From Ewingella sp963519305 (lineage in GTDB: Bacteria > Pseudomonadota > Gammaproteobacteria > Enterobacterales > Enterobacteriaceae): 64,000 nt of DNA. The stretch is taken from positions 1 to 64,000 of the forward strand of contig CAUQMS010000013.1 of assembly GCA_963519305.1 (NCBI GenBank). The letters run 5' to 3'. A model generated the notes under the pieces. The model had not been told where the DNA came from. It saw only the letters and a list, made by a program, of their open reading frames with translations, and searched no databases. The position numbers and the translations under genes are program-made. Position 1 is the stretch's first letter; each line of letters opens with the position of its first letter. Positions 53,444 to 63,202 of this stretch are shown piece after piece.

Positions 53444-53749
53444 ATGGCTAATAACACCACATCAGAACATCTGCGCGCAGAACTTAAATCATTGGCAGAT
53501 ACCCTGGAAGAAGTACTTCACACTTCTACTGACAAGCCAAAAGCGGAACTCGACAAGCTGCGCGGTAAAGCAGAAAGCCTGCTGAAAGATACCCGTTCTC
53601 GCCTGAGTGATACTGGCGACAAACTGGCTCATCATTCAAAAGAAATCGCTGGCCGTGCCGACGATTATGTTCATGACAAACCCTGGACTGGCGTTGGTAT
53701 TGGTGCTGCCGTCGGCGTCGTGATTGGCGTTCTGTTAGCCCGCCGCTAA
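53444..53749 (+). CDS. yqjD: Membrane-anchored ribosome-associated protein YqjD (DUF883)
   Basis: This 101-residue protein belongs to the ElaB/YqjD/YgaM family. It has a helical cytoplasmic part and a C-terminal anchor (PWTGVGIGAAVGVVIGVLLARR). In E. coli it tethers ribosomes to the inner membrane in stationary phase under RpoS control. It is 2 nt before yqjE, so the two are co-transcribed. Confidence 0.9.
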   Translation: MANNTTSEHLRAELKSLADTLEEVLHTSTDKPKAELDKLRGKAESLLKDTRSRLSDTGDKLAHHSKEIAGRADDYVHDKPWTGVGIGAAVGVVIGVLLARR

Positions 53750-53751
53750 TT

Positions 53752-54156
53752 ATGGCTGAACACTTAAAAACGCCGCCACAGGGACCGGGCAAAGGGATCC
53801 TCGACACCGCTTCACGCATCGTCACCGTACTGGTGGGGATTGTTGAAACGCGTGTCAGGCTGGCTGTTATTGAGCTGGAGGAGGAAAAGGCCAATATTTT
53901 CCAACTCCTGCTGATGGCAGGCATCACCCTGATTTTCACTGCATTCGGTTTAATGAGCCTGCTGGTCGTGCTGTTTTGGGCGATCGACCCGGCTTACCGT
54001 TTGATGGCGATGGGAACCACGACCGGGGTGCTGTTATTCCTGGCGGTGGTTTTCGGTTTATGGACGCTGACCAAGGCGAAACGTTCAACGTTATTGAGCA
54101 TGACGCGCAAACAGCTGGATATTGACCGTACATTGCTGGAAAAGGATGACGAATGA
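53752..54156 (+). CDS. yqjE: Inner-membrane protein YqjE (phage holin family fold)
   Basis: This 134-residue YqjE-family protein (DUF1469) has two hydrophobic spans (FQLLLMAGITLIFTAFGLMSLL and TTTGVLLFLAVVFGLWTL). A conserved RVRLAVIELEEEKA helix lies before them. It sits between yqjD and yqjK, overlapping yqjK by 4 nt. The function is not established. Confidence 0.88.
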   Translation: MAEHLKTPPQGPGKGILDTASRIVTVLVGIVETRVRLAVIELEEEKANIFQLLLMAGITLIFTAFGLMSLLVVLFWAIDPAYRLMAMGTTTGVLLFLAVVFGLWTLTKAKRSTLLSMTRKQLDIDRTLLEKDDE

Positions 54157-54437
54157 GTACGCCTGACCGCGTTATCGAAAAGGTAAAACTGCTGCGTAAG
54201 ATTGACCGCCAACGTGCCGAACTGGCTGTAGGCCGCGTCGAGTGGCTTGAAGCCACAGCAAAAGTGGATCGCGGCTGGGTGCAGTTGATTGATATGCGCA
54301 AGTATCTGGTGCTTGGCTCCAGCGTACTGGCCATTTATGGCATTCGCCATCCGAGCAGTGTGGTTCGCTGGTCGCGACGGGCGTTCGGCATCTGGGGTAC
54401 GGTTCAGCTGTTCCGCCGTAACTTTATGAAGCTTTAG
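54153..54437 (+). CDS. yqjK: YqjK-like protein
   Basis: This 94-residue protein matches E. coli YqjK in key segments (REWLE here as RVEWLEATAK; VLGSSVLAIYGIRHPS; RWSRRAFGIW). It has a basic N-terminal helix and one weak hydrophobic segment. The ATGA overlap with yqjE indicates coupled translation. The function is unknown. Confidence 0.87.
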   Translation: MSTPDRVIEKVKLLRKIDRQRAELAVGRVEWLEATAKVDRGWVQLIDMRKYLVLGSSVLAIYGIRHPSSVVRWSRRAFGIWGTVQLFRRNFMKL

Positions 54438-54502
54438 CCTTCATATCCCGCTGAAAATAAACACATAACCCGGCTCTTTTCGCCTCTGAAAAGCAGCCGA
54501 CT

Positions 54503-54540
54503 AAAAAGGCCAGGCTGAGTTATTCAGTCTGGCCTTTTTC
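54503..54540. terminator. Terminator after yqjK
   Basis: AAAAAGGCCAG pairs with CTGGCCTTTTT and an inner CTGA/TCAG extends the stem. T5 follows on the plus strand. Confidence 0.85.
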
Positions 54541-54724
54541 TTTATGTTGCTGGCTACCCGTTCAATTTATTTGATGTTAATAGACAGTTTTACTTGCTAA
54601 CAACCCCACAACTTTCGACTTATTATCTCGCCATCAACCTGACGCGGTAACGCAAGGGGATAATACCCGAACGTACCGTTAATATTTTTTCGCCCACTTG
54701 GGCGACACTTTCCCGGAGTCGAAG

Positions 54725-55117
54725 ATGAACAAGGTAAATAACACTGTCCTGCTGATTGCACGTATTTTGATGCCAATTCTTTTTATCGTTGCAGGCTGGG
54801 GCAAAATTAATGCTTACACCGCCACTGCCGGTTATATGACCTCAATGGGCGTGCCTAGCTTCTTCCTGCCACTGACTATCCTGCTGGAATTTGGCGGCGG
54901 TCTGGCGATTCTGTTCGGCTTCCTGACCCGTACTACTGCGATCATCACCGCTGTGTTTACTGTTCTGACCGCGCTTATCTTCCACACTGATTTCGCTGTC
55001 CCGGTGAACCAGATGATGTTCATGAAAAACCTGTCAATTGCCGGTGGTTTTCTGGCCCTGTTCGTGGCAGGCCCGGGCGCATTCAGCATCGACCGTCTGA
55101 TCAAGAAAAACTGGTAA
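54725..55117 (+). CDS. yqjF: DoxX-family membrane protein YqjF
   Basis: This 130-residue protein has four hydrophobic spans and the DoxX signatures LMPILFIVAGWGKI and LLEFGGGLAILFGFLTR. The ATG at 54725 follows a CGGAG site; the earlier in-frame codon at 54698 is not supported. DoxX proteins are linked to oxidative or redox metabolism, and the gene is next to yqjG, a quinone reductase. Confidence 0.9.
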   Translation: MNKVNNTVLLIARILMPILFIVAGWGKINAYTATAGYMTSMGVPSFFLPLTILLEFGGGLAILFGFLTRTTAIITAVFTVLTALIFHTDFAVPVNQMMFMKNLSIAGGFLALFVAGPGAFSIDRLIKKNW

Positions 55118-55215
55118 TCCCCCGCACCGGGAATGTACCGCTATACTGAATATGATTGTGGGCGATGTGATTATTCACCTCGCCCTTTTTTATTTCTCAC
55201 ACATCGGGGGATAGC

Positions 55216-56202
55216 ATGGGGCAATTAGTGGAAGGCATCTGGCAGGACGTTTGGTATGACACTAAGTCTACCGGCGGACATTTCAAACGCACGGAGTCGC
55301 AGTTTCGCAACTGGATAACACCTGACGGTGAACCGGGCCCGCACGGTAAGGGCGGTTTTGCCGCCGCGAAAGACCGTTATCATCTGTACGTGTCGCTGGC
55401 CTGTCCGTGGGCACACCGTACACTGGTGATGCGCACGCTAAAGGGGCTGGAAAAAATCATTCCCGTCTCCGTCGTTCATCCCCTGATGCTGGAAAACGGC
55501 TGGACTTTCGGCACTGATTTCCCGGCAGCTACCGGTGATGATCTCTATCACCTCAATTTTGCCTACGAGATTTATCTGCGCGCGCAGAAGGATTACACCG
55601 GTCGCGTGACGGTTCCCATTTTGTGGGATAAGCATCAGCAAACCATCGTCAGCAATGAATCCGCTGATATCATTCGCATGTTTAACAGCGCATTTGATGC
55701 GCAGGGCGCACGGGCCGGAGATTATTATCCGGAGAAACAGCGTGAAGTGATCGATGAAGTAAACGCGTGGGTCTATCCGCAGATTAACAACGGCGTCTAC
55801 AAGGCAGGTTTTGCCACCAGCCAGGACGCTTATGATGAAGCGGTAAATGGCGTATTTGCGGCGCTGGACAAAGCCGAAGCCATTCTGGAGAAACAGCGCT
55901 ATCTGACCGGCAACCAGCTTACCGAAGCCGATTTACGTCTGTGGACCACACTGGTGAGATTTGACCCGGTGTATGTGACGCATTTTAAATGTGACCGTCA
56001 CCGTATTAGTGATTACCCGAACCTGTACGGTTTCCTGCGTGACATCTACCAGATGCCGGGCATCGCTGAAACCGTGGATTTTGCGCACATCCGCAACCAC
56101 TATTACCGCAGCCACGCGACCATCAATCCCTACGGCATTATCTCAACCGGACCGGCGCAGGATCTCGATGCCGCACACGGGCGCGACGTAAGATTTGCCT
56201 GA
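55216..56202 (+). CDS. yqjG: Glutathionyl-hydroquinone reductase YqjG
   Basis: YqjG reduces glutathionyl-hydroquinones using glutathione (GST superfamily, Xi class). The 328-residue protein shows the catalytic Cys in SLACPWAHRTLVMR, the GSH-binding VSNESADIIRMF and the C-terminal helical domain ending INPYGIISTGPAQDL. Homologous genes occupy the same place beside yqjF in E. coli. Confidence 0.94.
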   Translation: MGQLVEGIWQDVWYDTKSTGGHFKRTESQFRNWITPDGEPGPHGKGGFAAAKDRYHLYVSLACPWAHRTLVMRTLKGLEKIIPVSVVHPLMLENGWTFGTDFPAATGDDLYHLNFAYEIYLRAQKDYTGRVTVPILWDKHQQTIVSNESADIIRMFNSAFDAQGARAGDYYPEKQREVIDEVNAWVYPQINNGVYKAGFATSQDAYDEAVNGVFAALDKAEAILEKQRYLTGNQLTEADLRLWTTLVRFDPVYVTHFKCDRHRISDYPNLYGFLRDIYQMPGIAETVDFAHIRNHYYRSHATINPYGIISTGPAQDLDAAHGRDVRFA

Positions 56203-56208
56203 ATCTAT

Positions 56209-56234
56209 GCCTTCCCTTTTCACGAGGGGAAGGC
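56209..56234. terminator. Hairpin between yqjG and yhaJ
   Basis: GCCTTCCC (56209-56216) pairs with GGGAAGGC (56227-56234) between two convergent genes. It lacks a T-tract. Confidence 0.5.
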
Positions 56235-56267
56235 GCAAATGGGCCATGAGCGCGTCTGCTCAGAGAA

Positions 56268-57173
56268 TTATTTCACTTCCCGCGTCGCCAGCAGTTTCAC
56301 AATTTCGCGCAGGAACCAGGCTTTCGCCTCCCCCATGCTGTCGCGACGCCACGCCATAATAATATCCGACTCGCGGTTGTACTCCGCACTGACAACCCGC
56401 AAACGGCCTTCGGCGATATCCTGCTCGACCATCGGGTAGGGCATCGTCGCGACGCCTAATCCGGCCAGCAGCGCTTTACGCTTTTCTTCAATAGTGCTGA
56501 CGGTGAGACGTTGTTGTTTGTCGAGAAGCTGTACAGTGATCACCGGCCGCTCGCGGGCGGTGTCCGCCACGGCAATGCCACGGTATTTGACCCGGCTGAC
56601 CTCGGAGAGAGGTTCGGCTTCCAGATGAATCGGGTGATCCGGAGCCGCCACGTAAACGCTGACCAGCTTATAGAGTTTGCGGCTGTTGATTTCTGACGAA
56701 GATCGAAAGTGCATATCCGGCGCGATAACGATATCGGCACGGCCCTGCTCCAGACGTTCCCAGGCACCGGCCAGCACTTCTGTGATCAGCGAGACCTGAG
56801 TATTGGCTTTCAGCGCCAGTTTTTCGATCAACGGGAAAAGCTGCGTGGCCGGAGCCAGTGCTTCGCAGACAATGGTGATCTGGGTTTCCCAGCCGCGCGC
56901 CAGTGCTTCGGCATCGACGGTGAGTTTGTCGGCCGCTTCGAGCAGAACGCGGCCGCGTTCCAGCAACATACGCCCAACATTAGTGAATTTTGTCCGATGA
57001 CCTGAGCGGTCAAACAGCACCACGTCGAGCTCCTCTTCCAGCTTCTGCATAGTGTAGCTCAATGCAGAAGGCACGCGGCCCAGCTCATCTGCCGCTGCCG
57101 CGAAACTGCCACGACGGTCAATAGCATCCATAACCCGTAATGCTTCAAGCGTTAGTGCGCGATCCTTAGCCAT
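56268..57173 (-). CDS. yhaJ: LysR-family regulator YhaJ
   Basis: This 301-residue LysR-type regulator has an N-terminal winged helix (ALRVMDAIDRRGSFAAAADELGRVPSALSYTMQKLEEEL, residues about 9-47, shown here in part) and a C-terminal inducer-binding domain. The closest relative I know is E. coli YhaJ, which controls yqjF and the virulence genes of some pathogens and senses dinitrotoluene-related metabolites. It is divergent from yhaK, matching E. coli. The 95-110 bp gap between them should hold its operator. Confidence 0.85.
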   Translation of the reverse strand: MAKDRALTLEALRVMDAIDRRGSFAAAADELGRVPSALSYTMQKLEEELDVVLFDRSGHRTKFTNVGRMLLERGRVLLEAADKLTVDAEALARGWETQITIVCEALAPATQLFPLIEKLALKANTQVSLITEVLAGAWERLEQGRADIVIAPDMHFRSSSEINSRKLYKLVSVYVAAPDHPIHLEAEPLSEVSRVKYRGIAVADTARERPVITVQLLDKQQRLTVSTIEEKRKALLAGLGVATMPYPMVEQDIAEGRLRVVSAEYNRESDIIMAWRRDSMGEAKAWFLREIVKLLATREVK

Positions 57174-57283
57174 GCGTTTCTCTGTCAGGAATTTTGAATA
57201 TGCCGACCAGATTAACTGGCTAACAATCGTGCGTCCAGACGCTTACCATTTATCCATCGATTTTTTTAATGAGCCAGACCGCC

Positions 57284-57988
57284 ATGATTAAGAGCAGAAC
57301 AGCAAAAGAGTGCGGCACAGCTGATTTTGGTTGGCTGAAGGCGCGCTATACCTTTTCGTTCGGACACTATTTTGATCCGAAATTAATGGGCTACGCCTCA
57401 CTGCGGGTACTCAACCAGGAAGTGCTGGCGCCGGGTGCCAGCTTCCAGCCGCGTACCTACCCGCGCGTGGATATTTTGAATTTAGTATTGCAGGGTGATG
57501 CCGAGTACCGCGACAGCGAAGGCCACAGCGTTCGCGTAAAGGCCGGTGAGGCCGCGCTGCTTTCTACCCAGGCCAATGTCAGCTATAGCGAGCACAACCT
57601 CAGCGCAACGCAGCCGCTGACGCGTATGCAGCTGTGGCTCGACGCCTGCCCGGAGCATGAAAATCCGCTGATTCAGCAAATGCACGTCGGCGACGCGCCA
57701 CACCTGTTACTGGCATCACCGGACGGTGAAAACGGCAGCCTGCAATTGCGGCAGCAGGTGTGGATCCATCATCTGGATCTCCCCGCCGGTGAGCAGATAA
57801 CCTTGCCGTTGCGCGGCCCGCGAGCCTATTTACAGTCAATCCATGGGCAGATTAATGCGCTCGGAGAGGAGAGTCAGGAGATGCAGAGGCTGGTGTGTGG
57901 CGACGGGGCGTTCATCCACCTCGAACCGCAGATCACAATCACTGCCAGTACGCCGTTACGGGCATTACTGATTGATTTGCCAGTGTAA
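57284..57988 (+). CDS. yhaK: Pirin-family bicupin YhaK
   Basis: This is a cytosolic redox-sensitive bicupin. From the ATG at 57284 (MIKSRTAKECGTADFGWLKARY) it follows E. coli YhaK along its length (FGHYFDPKLMGYASLRVLNQEVLAPG and TRMQLWLDACPE). An ATG five codons earlier (57269) is in frame; neither has a good ribosome binding site, and the choice rests on the E. coli N-terminus. The physiological role is unclear. It is probably controlled by YhaJ. Confidence 0.88.
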   Translation: MIKSRTAKECGTADFGWLKARYTFSFGHYFDPKLMGYASLRVLNQEVLAPGASFQPRTYPRVDILNLVLQGDAEYRDSEGHSVRVKAGEAALLSTQANVSYSEHNLSATQPLTRMQLWLDACPEHENPLIQQMHVGDAPHLLLASPDGENGSLQLRQQVWIHHLDLPAGEQITLPLRGPRAYLQSIHGQINALGEESQEMQRLVCGDGAFIHLEPQITITASTPLRALLIDLPV

Positions 57989-58022
57989 AAGGCGAGAGAA
58001 AACAGGGTTCCCAGAAAAGATA

Positions 58023-58058
58023 AAAGCCCGTGTAACTTGCGTTACACGGGCTTTCTTT
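58023..58058. terminator. Bidirectional terminator between yhaK and rnpB
   Basis: AAAGCCCGTGTAAC-TTGC-GTTACACGGGCTTT is a perfect 14-pair stem followed by CTTT. It ends yhaK and, on the minus strand, the rnpB transcript. Confidence 0.88.
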
Positions 58059-58063
58059 ATAGA

Positions 58064-58438
<375 letters not shown>

Positions 58439-58446
58439 CGCGGCGG

Positions 58447-58452
58447 ATAATA
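58447..58452 (-). promoter_or_regulatory. -10 box of rnpB
   Basis: TATTAT on the minus strand lies nine bases before the rnpB 5' end. The -35 region would fall in the 3' end of rsmI. Confidence 0.6.
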
Positions 58453-58464
58453 GGGCATAACACC

Positions 58465-59334
58465 CTATTTGTCACCCTCTTGCTGGTCGAGTGCGTATTT
58501 ATACAACGCATTCTTCTTCACATTATGGATTTCGGCGGCCAGCGCAGCGGCTTTTTTCAGTGGTAACTCTTTTTGCAGCAAGGCTAATGTACGCAGCGCT
58601 TCCGCTGGCAGTGCTTCGGTATCGGCTTTATGGCCTTCGACAATCAGCACCATTTCACCGCGCTTGCGGGTTTCATCTTCCAGCACCCAGGCCAGTAATG
58701 CGCCGACTCCGTCACCGCGAATATTTTCCCAGGTTTTCGTCAGCTCGCGGGCAAGAACGACGTAGCGATCCGGCCCCCAGACTTCGACCATATCCTGCAG
58801 GCTGTCAAGCAGGCGGTGGGTGGATTCATAGAAAATCAGCGTGCGCGGCTCTTCAATCAGTGCCTGAAGGGTATCTTTTCGTGATTTCGTTTTAGCGGGA
58901 AGAAAGCCTTCGTAACAGAAGCGATCAGAAGGTAAACCGGCAGCGCAAAGTGCGGTGATCGCCGCACAGGCGCCGGGTAACGGTACCACGCGAATACCGG
59001 CTTCACGACAGCAGCGCACCAGATGGTAGCCGGGGTCATTGATGAGCGGCGTACCGGCATCCGAAACCAGCGCAATACTCTGACCATCCTGAAGTTTTGA
59101 TAATAAATGCTCGGCTTTTTGCTGCTCATTATGGTCGTGCAGCGGATACATTTTCGCGCTGATACCAAAATGGTGCAGCAGTAATCCGGTATGGCGGGTG
59201 TCCTCCGCCGCAATCAAATCGACGCTGTTCAGCACGGCCAACGCACGCTGGGTAATGTCCCCTAAATTGCCGATCGGAGTCGGTACGATGTAGAGCGTTG
59301 ATGCAGAAATATCTGCTTGATCGTGTTGATTCAT
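58465..59334 (-). CDS. rsmI: 16S rRNA C1402 2'-O-methyltransferase RsmI
   Basis: RsmI methylates the ribose of C1402 in the decoding centre. The 289-residue protein has the tetrapyrrole-methylase-fold motifs YIVPTPIGNLGDIT, AAEDTRHTGLLL and ALVSDAGTPLINDPGYHLV. It is divergent from lpoA and upstream of rnpB, as in E. coli. Confidence 0.96.
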   Translation of the reverse strand: MNQHDQADISASTLYIVPTPIGNLGDITQRALAVLNSVDLIAAEDTRHTGLLLHHFGISAKMYPLHDHNEQQKAEHLLSKLQDGQSIALVSDAGTPLINDPGYHLVRCCREAGIRVVPLPGACAAITALCAAGLPSDRFCYEGFLPAKTKSRKDTLQALIEEPRTLIFYESTHRLLDSLQDMVEVWGPDRYVVLARELTKTWENIRGDGVGALLAWVLEDETRKRGEMVLIVEGHKADTEALPAEALRTLALLQKELPLKKAAALAAEIHNVKKNALYKYALDQQEGDK

Positions 59335-59396
59335 TGTTTCATCCGGATTGCCGATTTAATATTGAGCATCTTGAAAAAAACATCACTGGAAACTGA

Positions 59397-61436
59397 ATGC
59401 CTTCCTCAACTACTTTTCGTACCCGCACGGGACGTTTAATCCCTGCCGTTATCGTGGCGATGCTTCTCGCCAGTTGTTCGAGCCAGGCTCCGCAGACGCC
59501 GACTGAAACTGTTCAGGCCAAGGCGACCGGCAGCTCAGACTATTATCTGCAGCAGGCACAGCAAAGTGGTGATGATACCAAGGCTGACTGGCAATTACTT
59601 GCAGTTCGTGCCCTGCTGCGCGAAGGCAAAGTGCCACAGGCCGCCAGCCAGCTGGCGCAATTACCGCAGAAACTGAGCGCAGCACAAACTCAGGAGCAGC
59701 AGCTGGTCAGCGCCGAAGTTCAGGTTGCCCAGCAAAATTATCCGGCTGCCGCGACCACACTCAGCAAAATTGATCCCTCCAACCTGACTGACGCGCAGAA
59801 AGCCCGTTTCTATCAGGCACAAATTGACGCCAGCCAGGGCCGTACCAGTCTCGGCCTGCTGCGCGCGTACATTGCTCAGGAGCCGCTGCTGCAGGGCAAA
59901 CCGCATAAGGACAATATCGATGCGACCTGGAGTGCACTGACGCAAATGACGCCGCAGGATGTGAGCGGAATCGCCATCAATGCTGATGAAAATACGCTGC
60001 AAGGCTGGCTGGATCTGCTCAGCGTCTGGCAGAGTAATAAACAAGACCCAGACCTGCTTAAAGCCGGTATCAAAGACTGGCAGCGCCGTTATCCCGTCAA
60101 TCCGGCGGCGAAAACCTTGCCCACGCAGCTCAGCGGCGTACTCAACTTCCAGCCCTCTTCTACTGAGAAAATCGCCCTGTTCCTGCCGATGAGCGGTGCT
60201 GCGCAAGTTTACGGTAACGCAATTCAACAGGGTTTTAATGCGGCAATGAACGGCTTACCTGGCCCGACTGCACCACAGCAGGCGCCGGTAGATCCGAACG
60301 TCGCGGCACCACAAACCGACCCTAACGCAGCCATCAGCCCGTCGGCTGCGGATACCACAGCAGCACAAGGCTCGCCAACACAGGCTCAACCGGCTGCACC
60401 CGCAGCACCGGCGGTGAGTGCGACACCGGCTAATTCTCATGCGCAGGTGAAAGTCTACGACACCTCCACACAGCCGCTGGCCACCTTGCTGACTCAGGCA
60501 CAGCAAGATGGTGCCACCATCGTGGTGGGCCCGCTGCTCAAAGATCAAGTGACTGCATTGGGTTCAGCCCAGACGCCATTGAACGTTCTGGCCCTGAATC
60601 AGCCAGAAACTGAGAAAAACAGTCCGAATATCTGTTACTTTGCGCTCTCGCCGGAAGATGAAGCGCAGGATGCAGCACGCCATATGTGGGCGCAGCATCG
60701 CCAGATGCCATTACTGTTAGTGCCGCGCGGCAGCTTCGGTGATCGTATTGCTCAGGCTTTTGCCGATGAATGGCAAAAACAGGGCGGGCAGACAGTGCTG
60801 AAACAGGGTCTGGGTTCCTATTCTGAACTGAAATCGACCATCCGCAGCGGTATCCGCCTGACGGGTACGCCAGTTTCCAGCAGTGCGCAAACGGCCGCGC
60901 CGGCTCAGCAGGGTGTGACCATCGGTGGGATCACCATCCCGGCACCACCAAGCGATGATCAAATCACGCAGGCCACCAGCGGTGGTGTTTCCGGTAATGT
61001 GGATTCGGTTTATATCGTTGCTACCCAAGATGAGTTGACCCTCATCAAGCCGATGATTGATCTGGCAGTCAGTGGCCGTAACAAGCCTGCCGTTTACGCC
61101 AGCTCCCGCAGTTATCAGGCCGGTGCCGGTCCGGATTACCGTCTGGAAATGGAAGGTGTACAGTTCAGCGACATTCCGCTGCTGGCGGGTAACAACCCGC
61201 AGTTGATGCAGCAAGCGGCCAGCCAGTTCAAAAATGACTATTCGCTGGTGCGTCTGTATGCCATGGGAATCGATGCATGGGATCTGGCTAACCACTTCTC
61301 GCAGATTCGTCAGATCCCCGGCTTCCAGGTATCAGGCACCACCGGTCAGTTGAGCGCCAACGAGAACTGTGTGATCCATCGCAAACTGCCGTGGCTGCAA
61401 TACCGTCAGGGTTCACTGGTGCCGGTTTCCTCTTAA
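59397..61436 (+). CDS. lpoA: Outer-membrane lipoprotein LpoA, activator of PBP1a
   Basis: LpoA reaches from the outer membrane through peptidoglycan to stimulate PBP1a transpeptidation. The 679-residue protein has a lipoprotein signal with lipobox LLASC (Cys27), a helical TPR-like N-terminal half, and a periplasmic-binding-protein-like C-terminal half. The two halves of the C-domain are separated by an Ala/Pro/Gln/Thr-rich low-complexity loop (about residues 293-345). VRLYAMGIDAWDLANHF is a conserved segment. It heads lpoA-yraN-diaA-dolP. Confidence 0.94.
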   Translation: MPSSTTFRTRTGRLIPAVIVAMLLASCSSQAPQTPTETVQAKATGSSDYYLQQAQQSGDDTKADWQLLAVRALLREGKVPQAASQLAQLPQKLSAAQTQEQQLVSAEVQVAQQNYPAAATTLSKIDPSNLTDAQKARFYQAQIDASQGRTSLGLLRAYIAQEPLLQGKPHKDNIDATWSALTQMTPQDVSGIAINADENTLQGWLDLLSVWQSNKQDPDLLKAGIKDWQRRYPVNPAAKTLPTQLSGVLNFQPSSTEKIALFLPMSGAAQVYGNAIQQGFNAAMNGLPGPTAPQQAPVDPNVAAPQTDPNAAISPSAADTTAAQGSPTQAQPAAPAAPAVSATPANSHAQVKVYDTSTQPLATLLTQAQQDGATIVVGPLLKDQVTALGSAQTPLNVLALNQPETEKNSPNICYFALSPEDEAQDAARHMWAQHRQMPLLLVPRGSFGDRIAQAFADEWQKQGGQTVLKQGLGSYSELKSTIRSGIRLTGTPVSSSAQTAAPAQQGVTIGGITIPAPPSDDQITQATSGGVSGNVDSVYIVATQDELTLIKPMIDLAVSGRNKPAVYASSRSYQAGAGPDYRLEMEGVQFSDIPLLAGNNPQLMQQAASQFKNDYSLVRLYAMGIDAWDLANHFSQIRQIPGFQVSGTTGQLSANENCVIHRKLPWLQYRQGSLVPVSS

Positions 61437-61515
61437 GGTTTCCGGCCTAAGACAACGCTGAAAGTTTCGCTCAGGCATCGGAATTGCCGCCATTAACACG
61501 TACAAGGATGTACTG

Positions 61516-61884
61516 ATGTTTAAAAAATTACCGACAACCCGCGAGTGTGGCGCAGACTATGAAGCCTTCGCCCGCCGCTATCTCGAGAAAGCAGGGCTGA
61601 TTTTTGTCGCCGCCAACGTGGCGTGCCGGCAGGGTGAAATTGACCTGATCATGCGCGATCAGCAAACCTGGGTGTTTGTTGAGGTCCGCTACCGTCGCAA
61701 TGCCTTGTTTGGCGGTGCTCCGGCCAGCGTAACGCATCAAAAACAGAAGCGGCTATTACTGGCCGCCTCTTTCTGGCTTGCAGGGAAAAACGCAAGCTTT
61801 GACACATCATCTTGCCGTTTTGATGTTTTAGCCATCACGGGTAGCCAGATAGAATGGCTGACGGATGCATTCAATGCGGATTGA
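61516..61884 (+). CDS. yraN: UPF0102 endonuclease-fold protein YraN
   Basis: This 122-residue protein of the YraN family has the nuclease-like core RQGEIDLIMRD...WVFVEVRYR, which retains Glu/Asp/Glu of the PD-(D/E)xK fold. The biological substrate is unknown. Position after lpoA and before diaA is conserved. Confidence 0.93.
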   Translation: MFKKLPTTRECGADYEAFARRYLEKAGLIFVAANVACRQGEIDLIMRDQQTWVFVEVRYRRNALFGGAPASVTHQKQKRLLLAASFWLAGKNASFDTSSCRFDVLAITGSQIEWLTDAFNAD

Positions 61885-61949
61885 GATTGTTTTAGACTGA
61901 CGGACTGCCCGACCGCGCAGCCGACATTTTACTGACTGGACTAAATCAC

Positions 61950-62540
61950 GTGCTGGATAGAATCAAAGCCTGCTTTACTGAAAGTATTCAAACCCAGATT
62001 GCCGCTGCAGAAGCGCTGCCCGATGCCATTTCCCGTGCTGCGATGACACTGGTTCAATCGCTGCTCAATGGCAATAAGATCCTCTGTTGCGGTAACGGTA
62101 CGTCGGCCGCCAATGCTCAGCATTTTTCAGCCAGTCTGATTAACCGTTTTGAAACTGACCGACCAAGCCTGCCGGCTATCTCGCTTTGTGCGGATAATAT
62201 TGTGCTGACCGCGATTGCCAACGATCGTCTGCACGAAGAGATTTACGCCAAGCAGGTTCGCGCGCTGGGCCAGGCGGGCGATGTTTTACTGGCGATTTCC
62301 ACCCGCGGTAATAGCCGTGATATCGTCAAAGCCGTCGAAGCAGCGGTGACCCGCGATATGACTATCGTCGCGCTGACAGGTTATGACGGCGGTGAGCTGG
62401 CCGGTTTGCTGGGGCCTCACGATGTTGAGATTCGTATTCCGTCCCATCGCAGCGCACGTATTCAGGAAATGCATATGCTCACAGTGAATTGTCTCTGTGA
62501 CCTGATTGATAACACGCTGTTCCCACACCAGGACGATTAA
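61950..62540 (+). CDS. diaA: DnaA initiator-associating protein DiaA
   Basis: DiaA is a tetrameric SIS-fold protein that binds DnaA and helps timely initiation at oriC. The 196-residue protein starts at GTG, as I recall for the E. coli gene, and shows the SIS core ILCCGNGTSAANAQHFSASL and VLLAISTRGNSRDIVKAVEAA. It is 9 nt before dolP. Confidence 0.94.
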   Translation: MLDRIKACFTESIQTQIAAAEALPDAISRAAMTLVQSLLNGNKILCCGNGTSAANAQHFSASLINRFETDRPSLPAISLCADNIVLTAIANDRLHEEIYAKQVRALGQAGDVLLAISTRGNSRDIVKAVEAAVTRDMTIVALTGYDGGELAGLLGPHDVEIRIPSHRSARIQEMHMLTVNCLCDLIDNTLFPHQDD

Positions 62541-62549
62541 GGAGTTCCA

Positions 62550-63125
62550 ATGAAGGCAAGTCCTCTGTTTGCAGTACTGTTAAGCGCCCTTCTGTTACAA
62601 GGCTGTGTAGCCGCCGCCGTTGTTGGCGTCGCCGGTGTGGCGACCAAAACCACCACCGATCCGCGTTCCGTGGGTACGCAGGTGGATGACGGTACGCTGG
62701 AAGCGCGGGTAAGCAACGCGATCAGCAAAGACAAACAACTGAAAGATGAAGCCCGTATTGTCGCCACCGCCTATCAGGGGAAAGTCCTGTTAACCGGTCA
62801 GGCCCCAACGCCTGATATGGCCGCCCGCGCTAAACAGATCACTATGGGTGTCGAAGGCGCAAACGAAGTCTATAACGAGATCCGCACTGGCAAACCTGTC
62901 AGCATGGGAACCGCGTCAATGGATACCTGGATCACCACCAAGGTGCGTTCACAAATTCTGACCAGCGATACGGTGAAATCCTCCAACGTGAAAGTGACGA
63001 CCGAAAACGGCGAAGTGTTCCTGCTGGGTCTGGTAACGCCGGAAGAGGGCAAGTCAGCGGCAAGTATTGCCGCCGGTGTCAGTGGCGTGAAACACGTCAC
63101 CACGGCATTTACCTACGTGAAGTAA
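62550..63125 (+). CDS. dolP: Division- and OMP-linked lipoprotein DolP
   Basis: DolP (YraP) is an outer-membrane lipoprotein with two BON domains that binds anionic phospholipids, localises to the septum and supports BAM and envelope integrity. The 191-residue protein has the lipobox LLQGC (Cys19), and two BON repeats (about residues 45-115 and 120-190), the second ending GVSGVKHVTTAFTYVK. AAGGAG precedes the ATG. Expected to be sigma-E regulated as in E. coli; I did not find the promoter. Confidence 0.94.
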   Translation: MKASPLFAVLLSALLLQGCVAAAVVGVAGVATKTTTDPRSVGTQVDDGTLEARVSNAISKDKQLKDEARIVATAYQGKVLLTGQAPTPDMAARAKQITMGVEGANEVYNEIRTGKPVSMGTASMDTWITTKVRSQILTSDTVKSSNVKVTTENGEVFLLGLVTPEEGKSAASIAAGVSGVKHVTTAFTYVK

Positions 63126-63147
63126 GCCTGAGTTCATCACGATCGTA

Positions 63148-63183
63148 AAAAGGGCCTGGCATTGTATGCCAGGCCCTTTTTTT
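63148..63183. terminator. Terminator between dolP and mtgA
   Basis: AAAAGGGCCTGGCAT-TGT-ATGCCAGGCCCTTTT is a perfect 15-pair stem followed by T3. It serves both converging genes. Confidence 0.92.
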
Positions 63184-63202
63184 ATGCCGTGGACAGTCAG
63201 GA